Shown one piece after another: positions 9,297 through 17,557 of a DNA stretch of 50,629 nucleotides. Numbering within the stretch: position 1 is the first letter of the stretch; each line of letters begins with the position of its first letter. Origin of the DNA: an uncultured Phycisphaerales bacterium (GTDB lineage Bacteria; Planctomycetota; Phycisphaerae; WQYP01); NCBI GenBank assembly GCA_903845195.1, contig CAIMWO010000003.1, positions 1 to 50,629 on the forward strand. Direction: 5' to 3'. The notes under the pieces were generated by a model. That model saw nothing but the letters and a program-made list of their open reading frames with translations, did no database searches and was not told the origin of the DNA. Position numbers and translations under genes: made by a program.

Positions 9297-9444
9297 TTCG
9301 TGTGCTCCTTGCGATCCGCCTTTTGACCCTAGTCCCGCCAATCGCGATGTTCCACAGGTTTCTTCGACAAAGGCCACATGCCGTTTTGTCGTGCGGGGAT
9401 TTGCGAGTTGCATCTCCATGGATACATTCGGGTAGACTGTTCTC

Positions 9445-11886
9445 ATGAGCACCTCCCCCCCTTCGCCCCCCCCGCCCCCCCCGCCCCCCCCGCCTGGCGA
9501 CGCTTCGCCGCCCGCCGGTCCCGTGGATCCGATCCAGCGGAAGATCGCGTTGTATAACGCCATTTTTTATTCCGCCAATTATGCGATTATTGCGACGGAC
9601 ATGCGGGGCATCATTCAGACGTTCAACCGGGCGTCGGAGCGGATGTTCGGCTACACGGCGGAGGAAGTCATCGGGAAGAAGACGCCGGAGATACTGCACG
9701 ATGCGGAGGATGTCGCGCGGCGGGCGACCGAACTGACGCGCGAGTTCGAAGAACCGGTGAAGCCCGGATTTGAAACGTTCGTGGCGTTTACGCATCACGA
9801 CCGGCGGGTGGAGGAACGGGAATGGGTTTACGTCCGCAAGAATGGTTCACGATTTCCGGGATTGCTTTCCGTGACGACGATGATCGACGAGCAGGGGAAG
9901 GCGCAAGGGTACCTGGGGATCGTCAGCGACCTGACGGCACGGAAAGCGGCCGACGAGGCGGTGCGGACATCGCGGCAGCTTTCCGACCGGGCGCTGCAGG
10001 AGATGCAGTTTTACAAGTTCGCGCTCGATCAGCACGCGAGTATTGCCATCACGGATGACCAGGGCGTGATCACCTTCGTGAACGACCGGTTCTGCCAGAT
10101 TTCCAAGCGCACGCGTGAGGAGCTGATCGGCCAGACGCACCGCATCATCAAGTCCGACTATCATCCAAAGAGTTTTTTCGCGGAGATGTGGCAGACGATA
10201 TTGGCGGGGCGGGTGTGGCACGGGGAGGTCTGCAATCGGGCGGGGGACGGGTCGCTGTACTGGGTGGCCTCGACGATCGTTCCGTTCCGGGACGAGGGGG
10301 GAACGATCCGGCGGTACATGGCGGTGCGCACGGACATCACGGAGCAGAAGAAGATCGAGGAGGCGTTGCAGCAGCGGACGCAGGAGCTGGCGGCGGCGAA
10401 GGAACTGGCGGAGGCGGCGAACGCGGCGAAATCGGCGTTCGTGGCGAACATGTCGCACGAGATCCGCACGCCGATGGCGGCGATCCTGGGGTACGCCGAT
10501 CTGCTGGCCGATCCGCACCATGGCGGCGCGGACCGGGCGGAGGCGCTGACCGCGATTCAGCGTAACGGGCGGCACCTGCTGGAGCTGATCAACGATGTGC
10601 TGGACTTGTCGAAGATCGAAGCGGGGGCGATGCGCATTGAGCATCGGCGGTGCGACATTGCGGCGGTGCTGTCGGAGGTGTTGTCGATGACGCGTCCGCG
10701 GGCGTTGCAGAAGGGGCTGGAGATCACGCTGCGCTTTCCGGCGCGGTTTCCGCGGATGGCGGTGACGGATCCGCTGCGGCTGCGGCAGATTCTGGTGAAC
10801 CTGGTGGGCAACGCGATCAAGTTCACGAATAAAGGGGGGATTGAGGTGCGGGTATCGAGTCCGCGCGTGGGCGCGGAATCGACGCTCTGTTTCGAGGTGA
10901 TCGACACGGGGATCGGGATGAACGCCGAGACGATTGGGAGGCTGTTCCGGCCGTTCACGCAGGCGGATCCTTCGACGACGCGGCGCTTCGGCGGGACGGG
11001 GCTGGGGCTGACGATTTCGCAGCGGCTGGCGCGTCTGCTGGGGGGAGAGATCGTGGCGCGTTCGATGCCGGGGCAGGGTTCGACGCTGACGCTGACGATT
11101 GCCGCGGGAAGCCTCAGCGATGCGGACCTGGTGGCGAATCTTTCGGAGGCGGCGATCGACACGGGGGTGGAGGCGCCGGCGGCGGCGGATCCGTTGCCGG
11201 GGGTATCGGTGCTGCTGGTGGAGGATGGGACGGATAATCGGGCGATCGTGGCGGCGTACCTGCGGCGAGCGGGGGTGGATGTGGATTTTGCGGCCGACGG
11301 GCGCGAGGCGTTGCATGCGGCATTTTCGCGGCGTCATGATGCCGTCCTGATGGACATGCAAATGCCGCACATGGACGGGTACGAGGCGACGCGTATTTTG
11401 CGGCGGCGGGGGTTTTTGCGTCCCATCATCGCGCTGACAGCGCATGCGATGTCGGATGACCGGGCGCGGTGTCTGCAGGCGGGATGCAACGATTATCTTT
11501 CCAAGCCGGTCGACAGCCAGGCACTGGTGCAATGTTTGCGGAGGCATATTGTGAAGCCGCAAGAGGGCGATGGTATTCTGCCGTTGGTGAGCCGATTCCA
11601 GAATGATCCCGAGATGGCGGGGTTGCTGCGGGAGTTTGTGGGGCGGCTGGGCGAGCAGGCGCGGGTGATGCGGCAGGCGCTGGACCAGCGCGATCTGCAG
11701 ACGCTGCAACACGATGCCCATCAATTGAAGGGTTCGGGGGGGTCGTATGGATTCGACGGGATCACGGCGGAGGCGGGAGAGCTGGAGACGGCGCTGCGCG
11801 CGGGGGCGGATTTCGCGCAGATCCGGCAACTGACGGAGACGCTGCTGGCGACGTTGATGCGGGCGAGTGCGTCGGGGAAGGTTTGA
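9445..11886 (+). CDS. PAS-PAS hybrid histidine kinase with receiver and Hpt domains
   Basis: An 813-residue sensor with no clear membrane segment. A proline-rich leader (residues 5-17) is encoded by poly-C tracts. Then come PAS ~35-165, PAS ~190-300 (TDITEQKKIEEAL at its end), HisKA with MSHEIRTPM (phospho-His338), HATPase_c ~440-555 (N-box NLVGNAIKF, GTGLGLT), a receiver ~587-705 (Asp637 in VLMDMQM, Lys687) and Hpt with HQLKGSGG (His759). This is a complete intramolecular phosphorelay. The output regulator is not adjacent; the OmpR pair at 13-15 kb has its own kinase. No good ribosome binding site precedes the start. Confidence 0.9.
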   Translation: MSTSPPSPPPPPPPPPPGDASPPAGPVDPIQRKIALYNAIFYSANYAIIATDMRGIIQTFNRASERMFGYTAEEVIGKKTPEILHDAEDVARRATELTREFEEPVKPGFETFVAFTHHDRRVEEREWVYVRKNGSRFPGLLSVTTMIDEQGKAQGYLGIVSDLTARKAADEAVRTSRQLSDRALQEMQFYKFALDQHASIAITDDQGVITFVNDRFCQISKRTREELIGQTHRIIKSDYHPKSFFAEMWQTILAGRVWHGEVCNRAGDGSLYWVASTIVPFRDEGGTIRRYMAVRTDITEQKKIEEALQQRTQELAAAKELAEAANAAKSAFVANMSHEIRTPMAAILGYADLLADPHHGGADRAEALTAIQRNGRHLLELINDVLDLSKIEAGAMRIEHRRCDIAAVLSEVLSMTRPRALQKGLEITLRFPARFPRMAVTDPLRLRQILVNLVGNAIKFTNKGGIEVRVSSPRVGAESTLCFEVIDTGIGMNAETIGRLFRPFTQADPSTTRRFGGTGLGLTISQRLARLLGGEIVARSMPGQGSTLTLTIAAGSLSDADLVANLSEAAIDTGVEAPAAADPLPGVSVLLVEDGTDNRAIVAAYLRRAGVDVDFAADGREALHAAFSRRHDAVLMDMQMPHMDGYEATRILRRRGFLRPIIALTAHAMSDDRARCLQAGCNDYLSKPVDSQALVQCLRRHIVKPQEGDGILPLVSRFQNDPEMAGLLREFVGRLGEQARVMRQALDQRDLQTLQHDAHQLKGSGGSYGFDGITAEAGELETALRAGADFAQIRQLTETLLATLMRASASGKV
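9455..9491 (+). repeat. Four poly-C tracts at the start of the hybrid kinase
   Basis: Homopolymer runs of 7, 8, 8 and 8 C lie at 9455-9461, 9466-9473, 9475-9482 and 9484-9491, within codons 4-16. A one-base change in any of them would shift the kinase frame almost at its start. Confidence 0.85.
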
Positions 11887-11914
11887 GTGGTCCGTGGGAA
11901 GTGGGCCGTGGTGT
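11887..11914. repeat. Heptamer tract, GTGGTCC/GTGGGCC units
   Basis: Four 7-bp units (GTGGTCC, GTGGGAA, GTGGGCC, GTGGTGT) start at the base immediately after the kinase TGA. The unit resembles that at 45997. Confidence 0.65.
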
Positions 11915-12034
11915 TCGCGGATTAGTTGGGGCATCAATCTGGGTAAAGGCGAAAGAGAACGGGTCTTGTTCGACCGATAACAGCGTTGCCCGCTACGTTC
12001 GGCGCGAGGGACCGGCGATCCTCAAAAAACAGTA

Positions 12035-12063
12035 TTGACGGCCAATTCGCGATTTGCTAGAAG
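12035..12063 (+). promoter_or_regulatory. Candidate sigma-70-like promoter for the pseudopilin gene
   Basis: TTGACG at 12035 is followed after 17 bp by TAGAAG at 12058. If used, it would give a leader of about 310 nt before the pseudopilin ATG at 12379. The rest of 11915-12378 has no convincing gene. Confidence 0.4.
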
Positions 12064-12299
12064 AGATAAGATGGTTCATCTTTCGCGCGACTTCCGCGCC
12101 CGTCGAGGACCGGTCCGGGTGGCCTTGGAACACAACAGCTTTCGACGCATTTGACCGGTGGCGAACAGTCGACGGGTACGCGGCTCGCAACTCATCAGTG
12201 AATGGACCAGCTGCAAGCGGAAGACGGTGAAGTACGTGCCAGGGAGGGTGACGTGTTGGAATGGTGGCGCTCGGGCGCGTTTCAGAAGCGCGACGAGTG

Positions 12300-12361
12300 G
12301 ATACCCAACTCCATGGTGTGATGCGTCAGGGCGTTTCGGCCGGGGCGCATCGGTGGGTATC
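12300..12361 (+). promoter_or_regulatory. Nested hairpin in the pseudopilin leader
   Basis: GATACCCA at 12300-12307 pairs with TGGGTATC at 12354-12361, and inside it GATGCG at 12320-12325 pairs with CGCATC at 12346-12351. The structure ends 17 nt before the pseudopilin start and could affect translation. It matches no riboswitch I recognise. Confidence 0.4.
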
Positions 12362-12378
12362 TCGGGAAGTGTTTTTCG

Positions 12379-12954
12379 ATGTCAACGCCGCGAAATGATC
12401 TGCCTGATCGTCCCACGCGCTGCGGAGGTGCTGCGCGGCGAGGGGCGGGCGTTACCACGACCGAGCTGCTGGTGACGTTCTTCGTCGCCTCGATGCTGAT
12501 CGGGATGGTTTCGATTGCCGTGTCGCACACGAACCGGGCCAAGTACGCGGCGGTGTGCACGACGAATCTGCGGGGGATCGGTCTGGCGTTCATGCAATAC
12601 GCCGGCGACAACGGGGGAAGTTTGCCCTCGACCGTGAACACTCCGGCGCAATGGGAAGACCTGCTGCGGACGTACGTGCATCGCAACCTTTTCCATTGCC
12701 CGGCGGACAACGAACTGTTCACTTCGCTCGGCTCTTCTTATGACTGGCGCGACACGGGCGACCCGATGACCACACTGGCCGGGCGGTCGTTCAGCCAGGT
12801 TTCGCGGACCCAAATCTCGCTGGCTTTCGACGCCCTCCCCGGCTGGCACGACCCGGCCCGCGTGCAGGTGCTATACCTCGACAATACCGTGCGCCTCGTG
12901 GACCAGGATGCGCTGCTGCTGGACCTGACGACTCCGATCAGGAACGCACCGTGA
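12379..12954 (+). CDS. Pseudopilin-like protein with prepilin cleavage motif
   Basis: A 191-residue protein with a type IV prepilin N-terminus. After a 24-residue basic leader comes the cleavage site G24/V25, then VTTTELLVTFFVASMLIGMV, with Glu29 at mature position +5. A membrane helix of about 20 residues leads into a globular domain. The NLRGIGLAFMQYAGDNGG segment and VLYLDNTVRLVD near the C-terminus resemble planctomycete prepilin-like proteins of the DUF1559 type, though this one is short for that group. It is processed by a prepilin peptidase encoded elsewhere. No pilus assembly genes are adjacent, so the role is open. Confidence 0.75.
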   Translation: MSTPRNDLPDRPTRCGGAARRGAGVTTTELLVTFFVASMLIGMVSIAVSHTNRAKYAAVCTTNLRGIGLAFMQYAGDNGGSLPSTVNTPAQWEDLLRTYVHRNLFHCPADNELFTSLGSSYDWRDTGDPMTTLAGRSFSQVSRTQISLAFDALPGWHDPARVQVLYLDNTVRLVDQDALLLDLTTPIRNAP

Positions 12955-13032
12955 CCCCCCCCCGGCCCCACGGCCCCTGGGGCACACGCCGCCCCTGAGC
13001 CGACGCGCTTCTTGATGATGGGAAAGGAAACT

Positions 13033-13707
13033 ATGAGAGTACTCGTTGCCGAAGATCATCCCTCGCTGGCCCGTTCCATTGCGGACGGCCTGCGCGAAGA
13101 GGGCTTCGCGGTGGACATGACGTTCAACGGGGATGAAGCGCAGCACATGGCCAAGGCGCACAACTACGATTTGATCGTGCTGGACGTGATGTTGCCGGGG
13201 CAGGACGGTTTTACGCTTTTGCCGAAGCTGCGCAAGGCGAAAATCAACACGCCGGTGATCTGCCTGACGGCGCGGGACTCGGTGAAGGATAAGGTGCAGG
13301 GTTTGAATCTGGGGGCGGACGATTACATGGTCAAGCCGTTCGCATGGGAAGAGTTGCTGGCGCGGTGCCGGGCGCTGGTGCGCCGCGGGCACGACAACCG
13401 GAACGTGGAGATCGTGGTGGGGGACCTGCGGATCGACACGGTCAAGAAGCAGGTGATGCGCGGGCGGAAACTCGTGAAGCTTTCATCACGGGAGTATGCG
13501 CTGCTGACGTACCTGGCGAATCGCAAGGGCCAGGTGGTTTCGCGATCGGATATCTGGGAGCACCTTTACGACGCCAACGACGAAGTGGCGTCCAACGTGG
13601 TGGACGTTTATATCGCGTATCTGCGCAACAAGATCGACAAGGATTTCGAGAAGAAACTGATCCACACGCGGCACGGCCAGGGATACGTGCTGAGCGCGGA
13701 TGAATGA
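13033..13707 (+). CDS. OmpR/PhoB-family response regulator
   Basis: A 224-residue two-domain regulator. An earlier in-frame ATG exists at 13012, but 13033 has AAAGGA just upstream and gives the canonical MRVLVAEDH start. The receiver covers ~1-118 with acidic residues E7/D8, phosphorylation site Asp51 (LIVLDVMLPG), the Thr of LTARD and the Lys of MVKPF. The winged-helix Trans_reg_C domain covers ~125-222 (LSSREYALLTYLANRKGQVVSR, RHGQGYVL). Its kinase lies 109 bp downstream in the same direction. Confidence 0.93.
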   Translation: MRVLVAEDHPSLARSIADGLREEGFAVDMTFNGDEAQHMAKAHNYDLIVLDVMLPGQDGFTLLPKLRKAKINTPVICLTARDSVKDKVQGLNLGADDYMVKPFAWEELLARCRALVRRGHDNRNVEIVVGDLRIDTVKKQVMRGRKLVKLSSREYALLTYLANRKGQVVSRSDIWEHLYDANDEVASNVVDVYIAYLRNKIDKDFEKKLIHTRHGQGYVLSADE

Positions 13708-13717
13708 AAGGGGAAGA

Positions 13718-13808
13718 ATAGAAAATGAAAAATAGAAAATAGAAAAACGGGCGGTCGGCCATTGTGTCCCGAGAGCACGTATTCTTTATTTTCGCTTTTC
13801 ATTTTTCT
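13718..13808. repeat. Inverted pair of A-rich heptamer tracts
   Basis: The left arm (13718-13747) has units ATAGAAA, ATGAAAA, ATAGAAA, ATAGAAA. The right arm (13781-13808), read on the minus strand, has units AGAAAAA, TGAAAAG, CGAAAAT, AAAGAAT. The arms can pair imperfectly across about 33 bp and fill most of the gap between the response regulator and its kinase. Confidence 0.65.
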
Positions 13809-13816
13809 GTTGACTC

Positions 13817-15238
13817 ATGACTCGACGCATCGCCATTGCCATTCTCCTGACGGTCTGGGCGATTCTCATCGTCAGCGGTGTGCTGACGTATGTGGTGACG
13901 CGTTCGCTGCTGTTGAACAATCTGGACGAAACGTTGATGACGCGGGCGCTATCGCTGCCGGAAGTGGAACGGCCCAGTGCGGTGCCGCGGGTGGCGGACG
14001 CGGATGAGCGCGATCGATTCGTCATTCGCAATGCCCAGGGGCAGACGGTGGCGCGTCCGGCGCTATCGCGGCCGGGCGATGCGCCGCCGCCGCAGCTGGC
14101 TTCGGCGGAATTTTCGCGTCTGGCCGACGGATCGCGCATCCGCACCATCACTGTGAAAGCCTATGCCCGGCGCGCGGCGCCGGCTGATCCGCTGGTGCCG
14201 GTGAACATCGTGTACTCGGGCCGGGCGGACCATTTCGATGATCTGCTGCGCCGGCTGCTGCTGACGCTGGGGATCGTGGGCGTGGCCGGGGGAGCGCTGA
14301 CCGCGGCCATCGCGGGGTCGGTGGCGCGCACGGCGCTCAAGCCGATGATCAACACGGCCCGGGAGATCGGGGGCATCAACGAAAATTCGCTGGACAAGCG
14401 CATCGGGATCGACCAGCTTCCGCCGGAACTGATCCCGGTCGGCACGACGCTGAACGCGATGCTGGACCGGCTCGACACGGCTTTCTCGCAGCGCCGCCAG
14501 TTCCTGGCCGACGCGTCGCACGAACTGCGCACGCCGGTGGCGGCGATCATGACCACGCTGGAAGTGGCGCTGCACCGCACGCGTGACGTCGAGGAATACA
14601 ACCGCATACTCAACAGTTGCCTGGGGGATGCACAGTTCCTCAAGCAACTGGTCGAGGCGCTGCTGGAGCAGGTGCGGTCGGAACGTTTTTCGGCGCGGGA
14701 CGATTCGGAACCCATCGATTTGTCGGCGCTGCTGCGTCAGTGCGCGGACGTGACGGAAAGCCTGGCCCAGCAGCGCAAGATCACCGTGGAGCGCCGGATC
14801 GATCCGGGCCTGGTGCTCATTACCAATGAAGATCGCGTCCGGAGCATCGTGATCAACCTGCTCTCGAACGCGGTCGAATACAACAAAGCCGGCGGGAGCA
14901 TCGAGCTGGCGGCCACGCTGGCGCCGGTGTCGGACGATGCATCGAGTAATGGGCATAAGGGAACCGGGGTGGCGTCGCGGGTGCGGATCGACATTCGCGA
15001 TTCGGGGGTGGGCATTCCACCGGACGAATTGCCGCACATTTTCGAGCCGTTCTATCGGGCCGATAAAGCGCGGTCGCAAAGCGCCTCGCACCTTGGGCTG
15101 GGGCTTTTTTTGGTGAAGACCCACGTGGACGCGCTGGGCGGCGTATGCCGGGTGGAGAGCAAACCGGGGATGGGCACGTCGTTTCACATCGAGATACCGT
15201 CGGCCCCGGTTACATCGGAGGCGACATTATGCCGATAA
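13817..15238 (+). CDS. Sensor histidine kinase, partner of the OmpR-type regulator
   Basis: A 473-residue inner-membrane kinase. A first membrane helix at ~5-29, a periplasmic region ~30-143 and a second helix ~145-167 are followed by a HAMP-like linker (~170-222), HisKA with ADASHELRTPVAAI (His235) and HATPase_c ending near 465 (N-box NLLSNAVEY, DSGVGIP, LGLGLFLVK). The order regulator-kinase in one direction is the usual operon form. The signal is unknown. No strong ribosome binding site is seen before the ATG, which follows the inverted heptamer repeat directly. Confidence 0.92.
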   Translation: MTRRIAIAILLTVWAILIVSGVLTYVVTRSLLLNNLDETLMTRALSLPEVERPSAVPRVADADERDRFVIRNAQGQTVARPALSRPGDAPPPQLASAEFSRLADGSRIRTITVKAYARRAAPADPLVPVNIVYSGRADHFDDLLRRLLLTLGIVGVAGGALTAAIAGSVARTALKPMINTAREIGGINENSLDKRIGIDQLPPELIPVGTTLNAMLDRLDTAFSQRRQFLADASHELRTPVAAIMTTLEVALHRTRDVEEYNRILNSCLGDAQFLKQLVEALLEQVRSERFSARDDSEPIDLSALLRQCADVTESLAQQRKITVERRIDPGLVLITNEDRVRSIVINLLSNAVEYNKAGGSIELAATLAPVSDDASSNGHKGTGVASRVRIDIRDSGVGIPPDELPHIFEPFYRADKARSQSASHLGLGLFLVKTHVDALGGVCRVESKPGMGTSFHIEIPSAPVTSEATLCR

Positions 15239-15359
15239 AAGAGGGCAGGAGACCGACCCATGGTCCTGGGAGGATTGCGTCGGCACCGCGGAAGATTCGC
15301 AATTGCTGCGATTCATCAGGATTTAATTCCAGTATGGTAGAGTTCAGTGCAATGTACTG

Positions 15360-15878
15360 ATGTATTGGATTCGCATGCTGCCACGACGGTCGTGGATATT
15401 TTCTGTCTTGCTTCTGATCGCCCTAGCGCAAGTTACGGGCGCGCAGGTGGTCATTCTCAATAATGGCAACGGCAATGGGAATGGCAATAACGCGCATAAG
15501 AGGCAGAAGCAGGGCAACTATTCCGTGAACATCGCCGGGCAGTTCACCGGCAGCGGTTCGGCGGTCGTCGCTGACACGATCTCGATGACCGTGAATGTGG
15601 TGCTGGCCAACGGCAGTTCGGGCACACTGGTGATTTCCGGTCTGGCCATCGATGACAATGGGTACTTCAAAGGCACGGGGACTGTGCTAGGCGTCACCAT
15701 GACCGTTTCGGGCCGCGTCGATCTTCCTGCAGGGTATGATGACGAACAGTCTGCCGCGCAGAACCTGACGGGACGCATTTCGGCGGTGTTCAAGGCCAGC
15801 AACGGCAAGTGTGGCCGCATCATGGGCGTGCAGAACGACAGCGTCACCGGTGTCGGCGGTAACGGCAAAAACAAATAA
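15360..15878 (+). CDS. Secreted protein of unknown function
   Basis: The product has 172 residues and a signal peptide (RRSWIFSVLLLIALAQVTGAQ). A short Asn-Gly repeat (NGNGNGNGNN) and a basic KRQKQ patch follow, then about 120 residues of short hydrophobic/polar alternation suggesting a beta-sandwich (ISMTVNVVLANGSSGTLVIS, GVTMTVSGRVDLP). Two near-C-terminal segments keep the same character. I do not recognise the family. A second in-frame ATG at 15375 could be the start. It converges with sucB. Confidence 0.65.
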   Translation: MYWIRMLPRRSWIFSVLLLIALAQVTGAQVVILNNGNGNGNGNNAHKRQKQGNYSVNIAGQFTGSGSAVVADTISMTVNVVLANGSSGTLVISGLAIDDNGYFKGTGTVLGVTMTVSGRVDLPAGYDDEQSAAQNLTGRISAVFKASNGKCGRIMGVQNDSVTGVGGNGKNK

Positions 15879-15910
15879 GACTAATAAACGTTAGGCAGTA
15901 AGAAGAACCC

Positions 15911-16027
15911 AGCGCGTCGCCGCGCTTGCTTCGTGCTTTCTGTTGTTTTCCCACACCTTACACGCTTTACACTTTATTTATGCGCGGATGGGAATCATTG
16001 AAGCGACCCAGCGTTGCGTTGCAACGC
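15911..16027. terminator. Hairpins between convergent genes, possible terminators
   Basis: AGCGCG/CGCGCT (15911-15926) is followed by a T-rich stretch on the plus strand and could end the secreted-protein transcript. A second hairpin, GCGTTG/CAACGC (16011-16027), has no T run. Both are weak predictions. Confidence 0.3.
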
Positions 16028-16060
16028 CGCTAAACGCGCATGATTCATGTGGAAACCGTA

Positions 16061-17446
16061 TTACACTTCGAGCAGAATCCGCGTCGGATCTTCGAGGGCT
16101 TCCTTGATTTTGACGAGGAAGGTGACGCTTTGTTTGCCGTCGACGAGGCGGTGATCGTAAGTGAGGGCGAGGTACATCATGGGGCGGATGACGATGGCAT
16201 CTTTGCCGGCCTCGGTGACGACGACGGCGCGTTTTTCGATCTTGTGCATGCCGAGGATGCCGGCCTGGGGAGGGTTGAGGATGGGGGTGCTGAGGAGGCT
16301 GCCGAAGACGCCGCCGTTGGTGATGGTGAAGGTGCCGCCGGTCATGTCATCGACGGAGATTTTGCCATCGCGGGCCTTGGTGGCGAGGCGTTTGATTTCG
16401 GATTCGATGGCGGCCATGGACATATCCTGGGCGTTGCGGATGACGGGGACCATGAGGCCTTTGTCGGTGCTGACGGCGACGCCGAGGTGCATGGCTTTGC
16501 GTTTGATGACGGTGGTGCCGTCGAGCGTCCAGTTCACCTGGGGGACGTGTTTGCTGGCATAGATGACGGCCTTGACGAAGAAGCTCATGAAGCCCAGGCC
16601 GATGCCGTGGAGTTTTTCGAAGCCTTCCTTGTATTTTTCGCGGAGGGCCATGACGGCGGACATGTCGACTTCGTTGAAGGTGGTGAGGCTGGCGGTGGCA
16701 TGCTGGGCTTCGACGAGGCGGCGGGCGATGGTCTGGCGGAGTTTGGACATTTCTTCGCGTTGTTCATCGTCGGCGAGGGGGCGGGTGGGCGCGGAGGGAA
16801 CGGATTCGGGTTTTTGCGTGGTGCGATCGGGAACGGCGGTGGTGCCCAGGGCGCTGATGAAACCGGTGGGCTGAACTTTCTGGGATTGAGCGGCGGCGCT
16901 CGAGTCGGCCTCGTGTGCGGAGACGGCGCGAGAGACGTAGGCGAGGACATCTTCTTTGGTCAGACGGCCGCCGGGACCGGTGGCGGGAATCTGGGCGGCG
17001 TGAATTTTGTGTTCGACGACGAGGGTGCGGACGGCGGGGCTGAGGTCATCGAGGTTGGCTTTGGAAAGATCGAAGAGGGGAGCGGCAGGCACGCCAGGCG
17101 CCGGGGCGGGCTGTGGTGCGGGAGCTGCCGGGGCGGTGGAGGGAGCCGGCGCTGCAGCGGGTGCGGCGGGAGCTTCCTGCTTTTTGCTGGGCGCGGTTTG
17201 CTTCTGCGCATCGGTGTCGATCTTGGCGATGACGTCGCCGACGGCGATGGTCGAGCCTTTGGGTTTGACGATTTTGAGGACGCCGGACTTGGAGGCGGGG
17301 AGTTCGACGGTGGCCTTGTCGGTTTCGAGTTCGACGACGACGTCGTTGGGGGTGACGTAGTCGCCATCGTTTTTGGTCCAGTTGGCGATCGTCGCTTCGC
17401 TGACGGATTCGCCGAGGCCGGGGACAATCAGGTCTACGGTGGGCAT
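16061..17446 (-). CDS. sucB: Dihydrolipoyllysine succinyltransferase, E2 of 2-oxoglutarate dehydrogenase
   Basis: A 461-residue E2 that transfers the succinyl group from lipoyl-lysine to CoA in the TCA cycle. I chose the start at 17446 because AAGGA lies 8 nt upstream and it gives [18 protein letters not shown]. Upstream codons would encode part of a heptamer repeat. The lipoyl domain covers ~1-78 ([11 protein letters not shown], lipoyl Lys), then an Ala/Pro linker, a peripheral subunit-binding domain (~135-175, [20 protein letters not shown]), and the catalytic domain from ~225 with TYDHRLVDG near the C-terminus. It lies directly downstream of sucA. The E3 gene is not in the window. Confidence 0.95.
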   Translation of the reverse strand: MPTVDLIVPGLGESVSEATIANWTKNDGDYVTPNDVVVELETDKATVELPASKSGVLKIVKPKGSTIAVGDVIAKIDTDAQKQTAPSKKQEAPAAPAAAPAPSTAPAAPAPQPAPAPGVPAAPLFDLSKANLDDLSPAVRTLVVEHKIHAAQIPATGPGGRLTKEDVLAYVSRAVSAHEADSSAAAQSQKVQPTGFISALGTTAVPDRTTQKPESVPSAPTRPLADDEQREEMSKLRQTIARRLVEAQHATASLTTFNEVDMSAVMALREKYKEGFEKLHGIGLGFMSFFVKAVIYASKHVPQVNWTLDGTTVIKRKAMHLGVAVSTDKGLMVPVIRNAQDMSMAAIESEIKRLATKARDGKISVDDMTGGTFTITNGGVFGSLLSTPILNPPQAGILGMHKIEKRAVVVTEAGKDAIVIRPMMYLALTYDHRLVDGKQSVTFLVKIKEALEDPTRILLEV

Positions 17447-17461
17447 GGGTTGGTTCCTTAG

Positions 17462-17550
17462 AAGCAAGAAGCAAGAATCAGGAAGAATGGAAGAAGAAGA
17501 TACCACGGCGGCAGGCTTCTTGCTTCTTGATTCTTGCTTCTTACTTCTTG
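17462..17550. repeat. Inverted pair of AAGCAAG heptamer tracts between sucA and sucB
   Basis: The left arm has units AAGCAAG, AAGCAAG, AATCAGG from 17462. The right arm has CTTCTTG, CTTCTTG, ATTCTTG, CTTCTTA, CTTCTTG at 17516-17550. The arms are complementary over about 20 bp and could form a hairpin in the intercistronic mRNA. The right arm starts 7 nt after the sucA stop. Confidence 0.75.
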
Positions 17551-17557
17551 CTGCGGG

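Noticed and set aside
9847..11937. 696-codon open frame opposite the hybrid kinase
   Set aside because: Arg/Pro/Gln-rich shadow with no domain; the plus-strand kinase is certain.
11993..12190. 65-codon minus-strand frame in the kinase/pseudopilin gap
   Set aside because: Basic, low-complexity translation without a ribosome binding site.
16040..17461. 473-codon open frame opposite sucB, and similar long frames opposite sucA
   Set aside because: Low-complexity Gly/Asp/Val-rich translation opposite well-identified genes.
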